Shown here piece by piece: positions 41,213 to 50,882 of a DNA stretch of 64,000 nucleotides. The notes under the pieces were generated by a model, which was not told where the DNA came from, ran no database searches, and saw nothing but the letters and a program-made list of their open reading frames with translations. Source of the stretch: Cafeteria roenbergensis. Its lineage: Eukaryota > Sar > Bigyra > Bicosoecida > Cafeteriaceae. Location of the stretch: the NCBI GenBank assembly GCA_008330645.1, contig VLTN01000010.1, positions 496,001 to 560,000 of the forward strand. The letters run 5' to 3'. The number at the start of each line of letters is the position of its first letter. Position 1 is the stretch's first letter. Both the position numbers and the translations under genes were made by a program.

Positions 41213-43018
41213 ATGGCTGCGCCCACGGACGTGTCGGTGGTCCCCTTGCGGGTGCCCCGGGCGCTCGCGCCTCGCGCTCGGGTGGAGGCCGCTGGCGAGC
41301 CCGACGACATCATCGACCGGACCGACGTGGACGCCGCTCTGGACGTCTACGACCTGTGCATCGGGTGCAGGGACATGGAGCACGACCCCGACGCCCCGGC
41401 GGGGGACGAGGTTGCCGAGGCTGCAGTGGGAAACGCCCAGATGATGGCGTCACTTGCCCTGCAATACGTCGAGGCGAGGTGAGCTTGCGGCGCGCCAGCC
41501 TGCACAGGCTGGGTGCGGCCTCCCTGCTGGCTTGCGAAGTCGCCGCGGCCCAGGCTCGGTGCCCTCCCGTGCCGGGGAGGCGGTCTTGAAGTACTCGGCC
41601 CTCGCCCGCACCACTCGCCCTCGACCTTGCCGCCTCGATCGATCGCGCGCTTGCTTGCTGACTGGGCCCGCAGCCATGTGGCCCTGCGCGACCGGTCGGC
41701 CGCATTCGAGACGCGCGTCGCGGAGGCGCATGCCAAGCTCAAGGCCCTGACCCACCGCCGACACAAGCGCGTGAGTTCCCGATCGCCGCACGCCACAGCG
41801 AGTTCCCCCACCGCGTTTCCCTGCACAACGCGCGCGTGCCAGTGCGGGAATATGGGGTGCGAAGGTGCGGGAGGAACCAGGGAAAAGACGAGGGGGGCGG
41901 TCATGTGGCGGAGTCGTTTCCTGCACGCAGCAGTCACACACGCACACCAGTTCCCCTCCCCCCGCCTGTGCCCCCACGCTTTTTCTTGCCCACGAGCCAA
42001 GCGTCTGCCCGCCGAGCCGCCGCAGGAGCGCCGTCGCGATGAGATGCGCCAGCGAATCGACGCCGCGGACGAGCAGGTGCAATCGCTGGAGCGCATTCTG
42101 CGCCAGCTGGAAGCGGACATGGCAGACGACAACGGGGGCGCGGGTGCAGACATGGGCGTGCGAGTTGCGAGAGCCCTGGGGCGCAGCGGCGGCAGGCGGC
42201 ACGGAAGCAGCGTCACTGACAGCGAGGGTGGGGCAACGTCCTCGTTTGCAGACGAGAGCGACGGGGTCAGGGTTGGATACGGCCACCCAGCGTACGTGCC
42301 CGAGTCCTACGGGAGGTCCGCGTTCCCGGTCAGGGGAGGGGGCAGCGCCGGAGTGACGGTCATCGGCGCAGACGACGGCAGAGTGGTTCGGCTCGCGGCG
42401 CCGGGGAGCCGGGGCGGATACCGTGGGGAGGGCGGTGGCTTGGGCGACGGGGCGGGGCGCATGGCGGCGCCCAGGGACGGCGACGGCCGGGGTGGCGGCG
42501 ACTGGCGCGCTGCGAGCCAGGGCTCGGGAGGCGGCGGGCCCGGCGCTGCTGGCGGGGCCTCCGGCAGGACCAGCTACGGCGGGAGCCGAGCGACGTCGCC
42601 TGGGCGGGAGTGGGGCATGGGGTCGGAGGCGCGGCGAACCGCGGACCCGGGCCCCGCCCGCGGTCCCGGCAGCCGGCGGGGCGCAGGCGGCGGCAGCGAC
42701 GACAGCGATGACGACGCCGCGCTCGACAGCCAGTCCAAGCTCCCGCCTGGAGCGCGCGTCAGCGCGGTGTCTGCCCTCAGCAGCGGCACCGGCGGCCAGC
42801 GGGACGCTGCCTCCGCCGTTGCCCTCGGGGCCGACGACTCCGGCAGGATCCAGCTACCGCCTGGCAGCCCGCCCCCGTCCTCGCAGCCGGAGGGCCTCCA
42901 CGCGCCCGCGCCGCCCCACGCGCACGTTGGCGGGCGGCCCTCTGATCCGCTTTTGATGCGGGCGGGGTCGAGCGCTGACGTCGTCGGGGGCGCGGGCGAG
43001 GATCGCGGCCGCGTCTGA
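41213..43018 (+). CDS. Coiled-coil protein, possibly DZIP1-like N-terminus
   Basis: Three exons (41213-41478, 41674-41770, 42026-43018) join in phase to give 451 residues. Residues ~25-90 (IDRTDVDAALDVYDLC, then NAQMMASLALQYVEA) followed by a charged helix (residues ~95-150, RDEMRQRIDAADEQVQSLER) resemble, in order and spacing, the N-terminal domain and coiled coil of DZIP1/Iguana. That protein acts at basal bodies and the transition zone. The resemblance is weak and could be chance. The C-terminal ~300 residues are Gly/Ser/Arg-rich and probably disordered. No C2H2 zinc finger is visible, which counts against DZIP1. Both introns are GTGAG...GCAG, so the gene model is sounder than the functional guess. 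Confidence 0.6.
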
Positions 43019-43328
43019 GCCCCCCACCCCCCCAACAATTGCGTGCGCGACCCGTTCGTGTTTTCGTCCGTGCCCCCGACCACGCAGCGCCTCCGTGTGC
43101 CTGTGACATGCATGTGTGCCTGTGTCCCAGCACTCCAGCCCCTCTGCCCGAGTCCATTGCAATCAGATTGGAATATTTGCATGCCTGCACAGTTGAGTCG
43201 GCCCGCCACGCAGAGCGTTGGCCGCACCCGCCGACTTTTGCGTCACCCGACTTGCGGGGAGCTCAGCTTGTCCCCCTGGGCCTCGCCCTGTAGCAGCTGC
43301 TAGCATTGGCAAGCAGGGGTGGGCCAGC
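43019..43328 (+). other. Intergenic region, no feature seen
   Basis: These 310 bases separate two plus-strand genes. They contain a TG/CA-rich patch (around 43090-43130, CATGCATGTGTGCCTGTG) but no gene or structured RNA that I can support. Confidence 0.5.
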
Positions 43329-45271
43329 ATGCCGCGTTCTCAGTCGACAGTGAGGTCGGTGGCTCTCGAGCTGCCGCAGCCAACTGCGGCGGCCGCCACG
43401 GCACCGCTGACTGGGGGCGCGCCTTCCCACTCAGGGACTTGGACAGCGCAGCTGTCCGTGCTGCGCTGACCCTGGCGCAACGGCCCGCGCTCTGCGCGCT
43501 TCCCCGCAACGCGCTGCCTCGCTGTTCTGTGGAGCGAGAGTGTTCCCATCGCGCCGCGCAGGCATGGAGCGGCAACATCCCAGACGACGAGAGCCTTGAC
43601 GTCCCTGAGAGCACCCGCTTGGTGGGGAGCACTGACGATGACGACACTGCCGTGGTGGGGCACGACCTGTTCCCGTGGGGCGGCGAGGACGACAAGCCGG
43701 CTGCCGACCCGTGCTGCCGCGCCACCTTTGTCGTGTTCATTGCGCTTGCTGTCGTCGTCTCGATCAGCCTGGGCGGCTACAGCTACTCCATGGGGACGAT
43801 CCTCAAGCTCACCGCGGCCTCGTCGGCCGGGGCGGCGGGCGGAGGCGCTGCCGTGTCGACGCTGGCAGTCGTCCTTGCGGTTCTCACGGGGGCTGCAGCA
43901 GGCCTCGCCGCAACGGCGCTGCTGCACCTCCTCTTGGTCTGGGCGGGCGGCTACATGGTCGACGTCAGCTTCTGGTCGCTGGTGGTCCTCTTCGCCGTCA
44001 CGGCCGTCGCCCTCCTGGCCAGCCCCCAGACCGCCGTCGCAGGCGCCCTCTGCCTCTTCCTCATTCTGCTCCTTCTCGTCCTGGGGTGCTGCCTGCGCAG
44101 GTCGTGGCAGCTGGCCCGCGGCTTCGTCTCGGCCGCCGTGCTCGTGCTCGTATCCTTTCCAGGCCTGTACGCCGCTGCGACCGTCTTCGTCATGGTCGAG
44201 CTCGCCTTTGCCGTGGCGTGGGCCCACGCCCTCCTGGGCGTCATCGCCATCGGGACGGAGCACCCGAACAACCAAGGCCTTGCGCTGCTGGCCGTGTTCT
44301 CTGCAGTCCTCGTCGTCTTCGGAGCGCTCTGGGCGTCGGCCACAGGCTCTGCCGTCGTGTCCGTCATGACGGCTCGCTGCGCCGCGCTGTGGTGGATGGC
44401 TGGCGACGTCACCGCGTTCATCAAGCCGGCGACCCCAACGGGGGCCATGGCGGCGTCTGCTGCGGGCTGGTCCGACACCCCGGAACCCACAGTGGAGAGC
44501 AGCGAGAGCTGGCAGACGCGCGGCCGCCCCGTGGCCAAGGCCGCATCCTGGGCCGCCTGGGCCGCCCTGGGCCCCGCCTCGTTCGCCTCGCTGGTGGTGA
44601 GCGCCCTCCAGCTGGTGGAGCTGGTGATTGGGGTGCAAGACGACTCCATCGCCAAGACCGTGTGCGGCGTCTGCGTTCGAATGGCGCGCTCCATCGTCCA
44701 GTACTACAACTCCTTCCTCTTCGCCGTCGTGGGCGTGGCCCGCGGCAGCCGCACCCTCTCCACGCGGGAGGCGGCCAGCATCCTCCACAGCCTCGCCACG
44801 ACGGGCAGCGTCGCAAAGGCCCTCTTCAACGACTCCCTCGTCACCGTGGTGATATTCTTCTGCGTTGTTCTCGGCTCGGTCTTCGCGGGGGGGCTGGCCG
44901 CGCTGTCGGGGGTGCTGGTTGCGTTCGCAACGGGCGCCACCGGGGACCGGATGGGCGTCGTGGTCGGCGCCTGCCTCGTCGCGGGCCTCGTCGTCGGCTT
45001 CCTCAGCACCTCCCTCCTCATGTCGCTGGTGCGCGGCGCAGTCAAGGCCCTCTTCGTCCTCTACATCGCCAAGGACGCGGTCTCGCCCTCCATCGCTGCG
45101 AGCTCCACTTCCATTGCAACGGCGGACAGCGATGGCGAGGGCTACCGGTCCCCCGCCGCGACGAAGAGCCTGCGGAGCGTCCACGTGCCCCTGGGCCGCA
45201 AGCGGACCGAGGCCTTCGCCCGCCTCGAGGCCGCGATCAAGAACGAGCCCCCCAAGCCCAAGTCCAAGTGA
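43329..45271 (+). CDS. Choline-transporter-like (CTL/SLC44) membrane protein
   Basis: Exon 1 (43329-43349, seven codons) joins exon 2 (43562-45271) through a 212-bp GTGAGG...GCAG intron, giving 576 residues. An acidic cytosolic N-terminus (TRLVGSTDDDDTAVVGHD) is followed by about ten hydrophobic segments. The C-terminal half shows the CTL/SLC44 pattern: LGPASFASLVVSALQLVEL, a Cys pair in KTVCGVCVRM, the stretch SIVQYYNSFLFAVVGVARGS, then KALFNDSLVTVVIFF. SLC44 proteins move choline or related amines across the plasma or mitochondrial membrane; the substrate here is inferred. The tail is charged (KNEPPKPKSK). An alternative model reads one long frame from 43319 without the intron, but it adds an implausible N-terminus. 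Confidence 0.72.
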
Positions 45272-45646
45272 AAACGCCGGGCAGCCGCCGGCAAGGCCGC
45301 GGCGCCAACACGGCAGCGCCGCCTCCTGCACCGGTGCCCGGCTGTGCAAAGCGCAGGCGCCGCCCCTTCGGCCCATACAATGCGTGTTGGAGAAATTGAA
45401 GCCGCCCCGAATGCATGGCTCCCCGCTCCCGCTTCGCCCCTCCACCCCCCCCGCCCACTCTGCTTTGCCTCTGCAGCGGCGACACCATCAAAGCCGGCAG
45501 CAGCGCACCCACCCGCAATGCTTGCTATCGCGCGCTGTGTGGCCCAGACGAGCGATGCGGCCCCGAGCGCGCGATTGCCGCGCACAAGGGCGCCACGCAA
45601 GGCGCGCGCAAGCAGCGGCGACATCGCGCCCCGCGCACTGAGCGCC
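45272..45646. other. Convergent intergenic region, no feature seen
   Basis: The transporter gene (plus) and TPR gene (minus) converge across these 375 bases. Small open frames exist in several frames but none has a recognisable product, and I see no repeat or RNA structure. Confidence 0.5.
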
Positions 45647-48600
45647 TCACAAGGCGCCGATCGCCGACGCCGTCTTCCGGACCCGAACCAGCTCCCGGCG
45701 CAGCCGCCTTGCAGATGCAAAGCCGTCGAACCCAGACCGCTCCCCAGCAGGCTTGCGCACCCAGAGCCCGCACAACACCAGCCCGCCCCGCAAGCAGGCG
45801 GCGGCCTGCCGCAGCGCCCCCGCCTCTCGCAGCGCCTGCCCCGCGCGGAAGAGCGCCTTCACCGCGAGCCGGTGGCCCTCCGCGCCGCGCCCGGCCACCG
45901 CCGCTGCCAAGGCCTTGCCCGCAGCCACGTCGCGAGTCTGCGTGGCCGGGTCGCGCCCCGCGCTCGCGCCCTCCACTTCTGCACGAAACCGAGGCAGAGC
46001 CGCGTTCACCACCTCGGGGAGCCACTTCCCCGGCAGAGCCACCATGCTCGCGTCCCCACCCCCCGGCCCACCAGCAGGGCCAGGCGAAACGCCGGCGCCA
46101 GCGGCGGAGGCTGCAGCTCGGGGCACGAGCGGGGAGGCCGCCGCCCCTGCCGCCTCCTCAGCGATGAGGTCGAGCGCGAAAGCCGCCGCAGACAGCGCCC
46201 TGAGGCACATCCCGGAGCTGGCGCCCGTGCCGCCGCCTGAGGCCCGCCGCAGCGTGGCTGCGGAGAGGTTGAGCCACATCGCCGCGACCTCCTCGGCCGG
46301 CAGAGCGTCCCCGACAACAGCGCCGAGCTCCGGCCCGTCGCCTCCGTCGGCAGCAGCCGCAGCGCCCCTTCCGGCAGCAGCCGCAGCCGCAGCCGAAGCC
46401 GAAGCCGCGGCCGCAGCCGCAGCCGCAGAAGCCGCAGCCGCAGCTGCAGCGAGCACGAGGGCAGCGCAGAACTTCCGAGCCGCTGAGCGCACGAACGTCT
46501 CCTCGAAGAGGGCTCTCCCCTCCTCCTGCGCGGTCAGCGCGGCATCAGCGAGCAGCGACGCGTCGGCCCCGGGCGCAAGCGCGGCGACCGCGGGCACCCA
46601 TTGGCCCACGCTGGCCGCGAGCGAGGCCACAACAGAGGCCGGCATGCCGCAGTCCGCGCCCGCCACGGGAGCCTCCGTGACGCCCTCGCCCCGCGTCCGC
46701 GCCGCAGCAGCGACGGTCAGCCTGGGGGCCCGCCCCGCCGCCCGCCGCGCCCGCGCTCGCGCCACTGCAACGGGTACGTCCCACGCAATCCAGTCCGCGT
46801 CGCTCAGTCCGGCCGATGCGGCCAGAGCGCGAAGCGTCAGCACCTTGCACGACGTGCACGACGTGGCGCTGACCACGTCCTGAAGCACGCTTGACGTCGC
46901 CAGGATGGATGCCGGCCACGCGACCGCACTGCCAGCAGCGGCCCAAGCGGCGGCGTCGGGCGCAGCCGCCCCGCCAGTCTCACTGCTGTCGGGCTCTGCC
47001 GCAGTCCCGCCAGCAGCCACGACGGCACAGCCCGCATCGTCCAGGCCCACCGCCACGTCGTCGACCTCTGAGGCAGCCGAGGCGGCGTCGGCCGCTTCTG
47101 CCCGGCTCGCGGCACTGGCGTCCGCCTCCGGCCCAGCCAACGCCCACTCCGGCGGCACTGGCAGAGCCCTTCCCCCCGCGGCGCCAGCTGCGTCCCGCCG
47201 CGCCGCCCGCACCGCCGCTTGCTCCGCACCCACCCCACCCAGGTCCCACGGCACCTTGCCAGCGCCGCCAGCACCGCCAGCGCCGCCAGCGCCCCCAGCG
47301 CTGCCAGCGTCTGGCCCGGCAAGGTGTCCGCTCGCTGGCGCGGGCACAGGCAGAGCCGCGCTGACGTGCTCTGCCTCACCTCCCTCCAGCTGCAGAGCCC
47401 GGTCGAAGTGCAGCTCTGCCGCACAGAGGGCGCCCATAGCCGCGAAGGCCTTGCCCCGCAGCGCCCACGCAGCAGCGGACGCCCCGTCCACCAGCAGGGA
47501 CTCTCTCAGGGCCGCAGAGGCCGCCGACGCGTCGCCGAGGGCAAGGCGCGCCGTTCCCGCTGCGGCGCAGCTGCCCGCCGCCACCCGCCAAGCCGCCCTC
47601 GCGGCCCGTCGCCACACGCGCCGCATCAGCCGCGAGTCAAGCGCCAGCCTCAGCTGCTCAGCCGGCCGAACCCGCTCCGCGCCCAGCTGCAGGGCCGCGG
47701 TGTCGACATCGTCCCCGCCCGAGGAGTCGCCGTCCTCCTCTGCCTCGGCTGCAGCCGCCGCGGCCCCGCCAGGGCCCAGCCCGGCAGCTGCCGGCAGCGC
47801 CACCGAGTCGCTGTCGCAAGACCCGCGCCGCCGCCGCCGGGCCAGCGCCGCGAAGCCGCCCCCGCCCACCCCCGACACGTCCTCCGGGCGGCACCCCAGG
47901 CCGATGGCGCGGCGGGTGCGGGCCTCTCGCCAGAACAGCTCCGACGCCAGCCGCATGGACGGACGCTGCCAGTGGGTCAGCGCGGGGGGTGGCAGCGGCG
48001 GCTCTGCCGCCTCGTCGGCGTCGGCGTCGGCGCTTGGCGCGTCGTCGGCCCCGCCAGCGGCAGCGGGCTCTGCCGCGGGGCGCGCAGCGGGCTCGTTCTC
48101 GGCAGGCTGCGATTCCGGGGCCTCGCCCGTGGTCGGTCGGTGTTCGGGGTGCGGCGTGCGACGGTCGCCAGCCCCGCCCGCGACGGCCTCGAGCGCCGCA
48201 ATGGCAGAGCGGGCGGCTGCGTCCGCTGCCCTGGCCGCCTGCTCCACCGCCGCCGCTGCTGCGTCAGACTTGGCCCCCGCCGCCGCCGCAGCAGCCGCCT
48301 CCCCGCCCTGCCGCCACGCGGCCTGCGCGAGTGTGGCCGCAGCGCGCGGCAACAGGGCCAGCGTGTCACCCTGCGCCGGCGCCAGCAGCACCCCCGCGCC
48401 CCCCTTGACGCCAAACTCCCTCTCGTACTCGTCCTCGCCGGCCCCCGCGAAGTGGAACGCGTCCTTGCCGCGCTTCCCCATTGCGACGTCCATGGCCAGC
48501 CGGGCGGAGCGGGCGTCGCGCTCCAGGGGCAGCATGTGCCCGCGGGGCCCGCCCCCGCCTCGCCCGGCCTCGGCCGCGTGGACAGGCGCCCAAATGCGCG

Positions 48601-49030
48601 CGGCGCCGCTGGCGTCTCTTAGTGCCGCTGCCGACTCGGCTGCCGCTCGCAGCCCGGCCGCAGCCCGGGCCAGACGGTCTGCTTCCTTCTTCGCGGCCTC
48701 GGCCACGCGCGCTGCCCCTGGGTCAGCAACGCTCGGCTTGGCCGGCTCAGCGACTGCGCCTCCGCGCCGCCCTTGCCGCCGCCCTTGCCGCCGCCCCATG
48801 CCGGGCCCGGCGGCGCGAAGCATCGCCACATCAGCGCGCGACTGCGCAGCCGAGGCGAAGGCCTCTAGCTCCTTGGCAAGCGCGAGCAAGCTCAGGTGCT
48901 GACGCCGCGCTGCCACCCGTGCCTCGTCCCGAGCCTCGGCCGCATCCGTGTCTCGCAGCTCCGCAGACACGTCGAAGGCGTCCCACGCAGCATAGTACGA
49001 TTTGGCGTCCCTTCTTGCGTCCTTGGCCAT
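45647..49030 (-). CDS. TPR cochaperone-like protein (SPAG1/RPAP3/TTC type)
   Basis: One open frame of 1,127 residues. The N-terminus (DAKSYYAAWDAFDVSAEL, residues 8-25) matches the DYxxWDKFDVDxE signature that precedes the TPR region in SPAG1, RPAP3 and related cochaperones; these serve Hsp90/R2TP-assisted assembly, including of axonemal dyneins. TPR-like helices appear later: RLALGDASAASAALRESLLV then AFAAMGALCAAELHFDRALQ, and near the C-terminus KALFRAGQALREAGALRQAA. Between them are very Ala-rich stretches, including a near-pure GCN repeat at about 46375-46455. No membrane segment is evident. The ATG at 49030 is preferred to one at 49096 because the signature sits at the extreme N-terminus in the family. 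The specific orthologue is not decided. Confidence 0.6.
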   Translation of the reverse strand: MAKDARRDAKSYYAAWDAFDVSAELRDTDAAEARDEARVAARRQHLSLLALAKELEAFASAAQSRADVAMLRAAGPGMGRRQGRRQGRRGGAVAEPAKPSVADPGAARVAEAAKKEADRLARAAAGLRAAAESAAALRDASGAARIWAPVHAAEAGRGGGGPRGHMLPLERDARSARLAMDVAMGKRGKDAFHFAGAGEDEYEREFGVKGGAGVLLAPAQGDTLALLPRAAATLAQAAWRQGGEAAAAAAAGAKSDAAAAAVEQAARAADAAARSAIAALEAVAGGAGDRRTPHPEHRPTTGEAPESQPAENEPAARPAAEPAAAGGADDAPSADADADEAAEPPLPPPALTHWQRPSMRLASELFWREARTRRAIGLGCRPEDVSGVGGGGFAALARRRRRGSCDSDSVALPAAAGLGPGGAAAAAAEAEEDGDSSGGDDVDTAALQLGAERVRPAEQLRLALDSRLMRRVWRRAARAAWRVAAGSCAAAGTARLALGDASAASAALRESLLVDGASAAAWALRGKAFAAMGALCAAELHFDRALQLEGGEAEHVSAALPVPAPASGHLAGPDAGSAGGAGGAGGAGGAGKVPWDLGGVGAEQAAVRAARRDAAGAAGGRALPVPPEWALAGPEADASAASRAEAADAASAASEVDDVAVGLDDAGCAVVAAGGTAAEPDSSETGGAAAPDAAAWAAAGSAVAWPASILATSSVLQDVVSATSCTSCKVLTLRALAASAGLSDADWIAWDVPVAVARARARRAAGRAPRLTVAAAARTRGEGVTEAPVAGADCGMPASVVASLAASVGQWVPAVAALAPGADASLLADAALTAQEEGRALFEETFVRSAARKFCAALVLAAAAAAASAAAAAAAASASAAAAAAAGRGAAAAADGGDGPELGAVVGDALPAEEVAAMWLNLSAATLRRASGGGTGASSGMCLRALSAAAFALDLIAEEAAGAAASPLVPRAAASAAGAGVSPGPAGGPGGGDASMVALPGKWLPEVVNAALPRFRAEVEGASAGRDPATQTRDVAAGKALAAAVAGRGAEGHRLAVKALFRAGQALREAGALRQAAACLRGGLVLCGLWVRKPAGERSGFDGFASARRLRRELVRVRKTASAIGAL

Positions 49031-49215
49031 CTCCGGCGCGGGTGCCAGGTGGAGCGGCCAGCACTGCCGCGCGTCGTTTGGGCGATTTTCTGACAATATT
49101 GGCCGGGCTCCTGCGCTCGCTGGACTTGCGAGCGAGGCCAGACGCCCCGTAAGACGGGCGCCATGCCTGCAGCTGCGCCCACGCTTGGTTGCTGAGGCGC
49201 GCGCACAAACTCACA

Positions 49216-49220
<5 letters not shown>

Positions 49221-49247
<27 letters not shown>
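49221..49247 (+). repeat. (CAG)9 trinucleotide microsatellite
   Basis: Nine perfect CAG units, then CAC, lie in the 276-bp gap between the hydrolase stop (49307) and the TPR gene start (49030). The repeat is therefore non-coding: hydrolase 3' UTR or TPR-gene promoter. Confidence 0.9.
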
Positions 49248-49306
49248 CACCAGCATCACTCGCACCCGCTCGCGTCGCACGGCGCGACCTCGCACGCACC
49301 TGCGCG

Positions 49307-50719
49307 CTACAGCTCCTCCGCGCGCCCGGGCGCTGCCTTGGTGTGGCCCGGAGCAGCAGGACGGCCAAAGGCGCCATCCAGGAAGGCGACCGCGCTGTCC
49401 TTGGCCAGGGGCCACGTCTCTGGGAAGAACTCTGGGACAGACACGAAGCCGTGAGTTGCGCGGGGAATGTGGGTCACAGCGTGACGGGCCGGGTCCTGGG
49501 GGGTGGCCCGGCGCAGGATCTCGACCAGGGCGACTCCGTCATCGTGCAGGACGTCGTACTGGGGCAACAGGGAGAGCGTGGGCGGCAGGGTCCAGTCAAG
49601 CGCGCGGCCGGCCTCCAGCGCGGCTCGCAGCGCGCCCCCAGGCTGCGCGCGCCTGTCAATCACGAGGTTTGCGTCCGTGAAGATGGTGGTGTTCGCGAGC
49701 CAGGGCGTGCCCCGCGCCTGAATGCCCTTCCCTCTGTAGTAGATTTCCCAAAAGGCGCGGACGGCGCCGCGCGTGAGCAGGTGGCCGTCCGAGCGATCGA
49801 CCATGGACCCCCTGTTCACCGAGGCCAGCGCAGTCGGGTACACCAGCAGCCCGCCGACCACGCGCTCGCGGAGGGAGGCTGCCACGGTCGCCGCAGCGTC
49901 CGCGTTCCACGCCGCCACCGGCGGCGATGGCGGCTCTGCCAGCCACTTCAGCGACGCGTCGGGGAAGAGCGTCGCCGCCGCAGGGGGCCCTCCGGGAAGC
50001 ATCGCTGCCGCCGCGAGGATGCCCGTGGCCAGGTTGCCGCCGGCGCTGTCGCCGCCCACCACGATCTTTTTTGCGGCAGAGCGAGCCTGTCCGTTGCGGC
50101 GCGGCACGCCCGCGCGGATAACGTCCACCACAGCGGCCAGGGCGTCGTTGTGCGCGGCGGGGAAGGGGTGGCGCGGCGCCAGGCGGTACTCCACGGAGAC
50201 CACTGTGGCGCTGGCCTCTTCCGAGAGCGCGCAGTGCAGCCCCTCGTTCATTCCGAGCTCGCCAAACGTGAAGCCGCCGCCGTGAAAGTACACCACCACG
50301 CGCCCCTCCGCAGCATCCCGGCCGGCCACAGGGTCGTAGATGCGGACGCGCATGCTGCCGCCGTCAGCTGCGGGGCGGCCTGTCGCGATGCGCGACTCGA
50401 AAACCCGGGCGTTACATCGCTGCCCCGCGGTCAGTCCAGTCGCGGTCGCGAGCTTGGAGGCCGCGGTCTGGATCCACGGCCGAACGACCCGCGTCGAGAA
50501 CAGCCTGGACTCCATCGCATCCAGCTTGTCGTCGGGAACCTCCCCGTCCACGCTGTGGGCGTGCTGGATGTCCAGCACCCGCTGAGCGTTGAACTCGGAG
50601 AGGAGCGAAATCGCGCCCAGCGCCAGCACCGGCAAGGACGGCTCCATCACGGTGCATCCCGCCCAAGTGGCTGCAATCACAAGCCCGGCGATAGCCAGTC
50701 CGGCCTTTGGCCCGCACAT
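49307..50719 (-). CDS. HSL-family alpha/beta hydrolase (esterase/lipase)
   Basis: One open frame of 470 residues. It has the hallmarks of the hormone-sensitive-lipase / arylacetamide-deacetylase group: the oxyanion motif YFHGGGFTFGE near residue 145, nucleophile serine in VVGGDSAGGNLATG near 225, the acid in the YDVLHDDGVALVE segment near 390 and the base in HGFVSVPEFF near 427. VEYRLAPRHPFPAAHNDALA between the first two is also typical. These enzymes hydrolyse carboxyl esters; the substrate cannot be told. A hydrophobic N-terminal stretch (AGLAIAGLVIAATWAG) suggests a signal anchor, as in arylacetamide deacetylase, so the catalytic domain may face the ER lumen. The frame extends upstream to 50950, but the ATG at 50719 puts the anchor at the N-terminus. 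Confidence 0.88.
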   Translation of the reverse strand: MCGPKAGLAIAGLVIAATWAGCTVMEPSLPVLALGAISLLSEFNAQRVLDIQHAHSVDGEVPDDKLDAMESRLFSTRVVRPWIQTAASKLATATGLTAGQRCNARVFESRIATGRPAADGGSMRVRIYDPVAGRDAAEGRVVVYFHGGGFTFGELGMNEGLHCALSEEASATVVSVEYRLAPRHPFPAAHNDALAAVVDVIRAGVPRRNGQARSAAKKIVVGGDSAGGNLATGILAAAAMLPGGPPAAATLFPDASLKWLAEPPSPPVAAWNADAAATVAASLRERVVGGLLVYPTALASVNRGSMVDRSDGHLLTRGAVRAFWEIYYRGKGIQARGTPWLANTTIFTDANLVIDRRAQPGGALRAALEAGRALDWTLPPTLSLLPQYDVLHDDGVALVEILRRATPQDPARHAVTHIPRATHGFVSVPEFFPETWPLAKDSAVAFLDGAFGRPAAPGHTKAAPGRAEEL

Positions 50720-50882
50720 AAGTCCCGCTGGCGGCGAGGCGAGTGCCGAGTTTTCCCGCCCCCATCCCGCCCGCAAGTGTGGCAGCTCTGCTGCAAGTGG
50801 TGTGAGTCCGTCGCGATGCGCGAGACCGCCGGACAACAGCGCTTGGGGCGGCGCGCAGCACAGCAGCAGCCTTGGGTGGGGC

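Noticed and set aside
43319-43561. Uninterrupted N-terminal extension of the transporter frame
   Set aside because: The extension has no transporter-like features, and a GTGAGG...GCAG intron in phase gives a short normal start.
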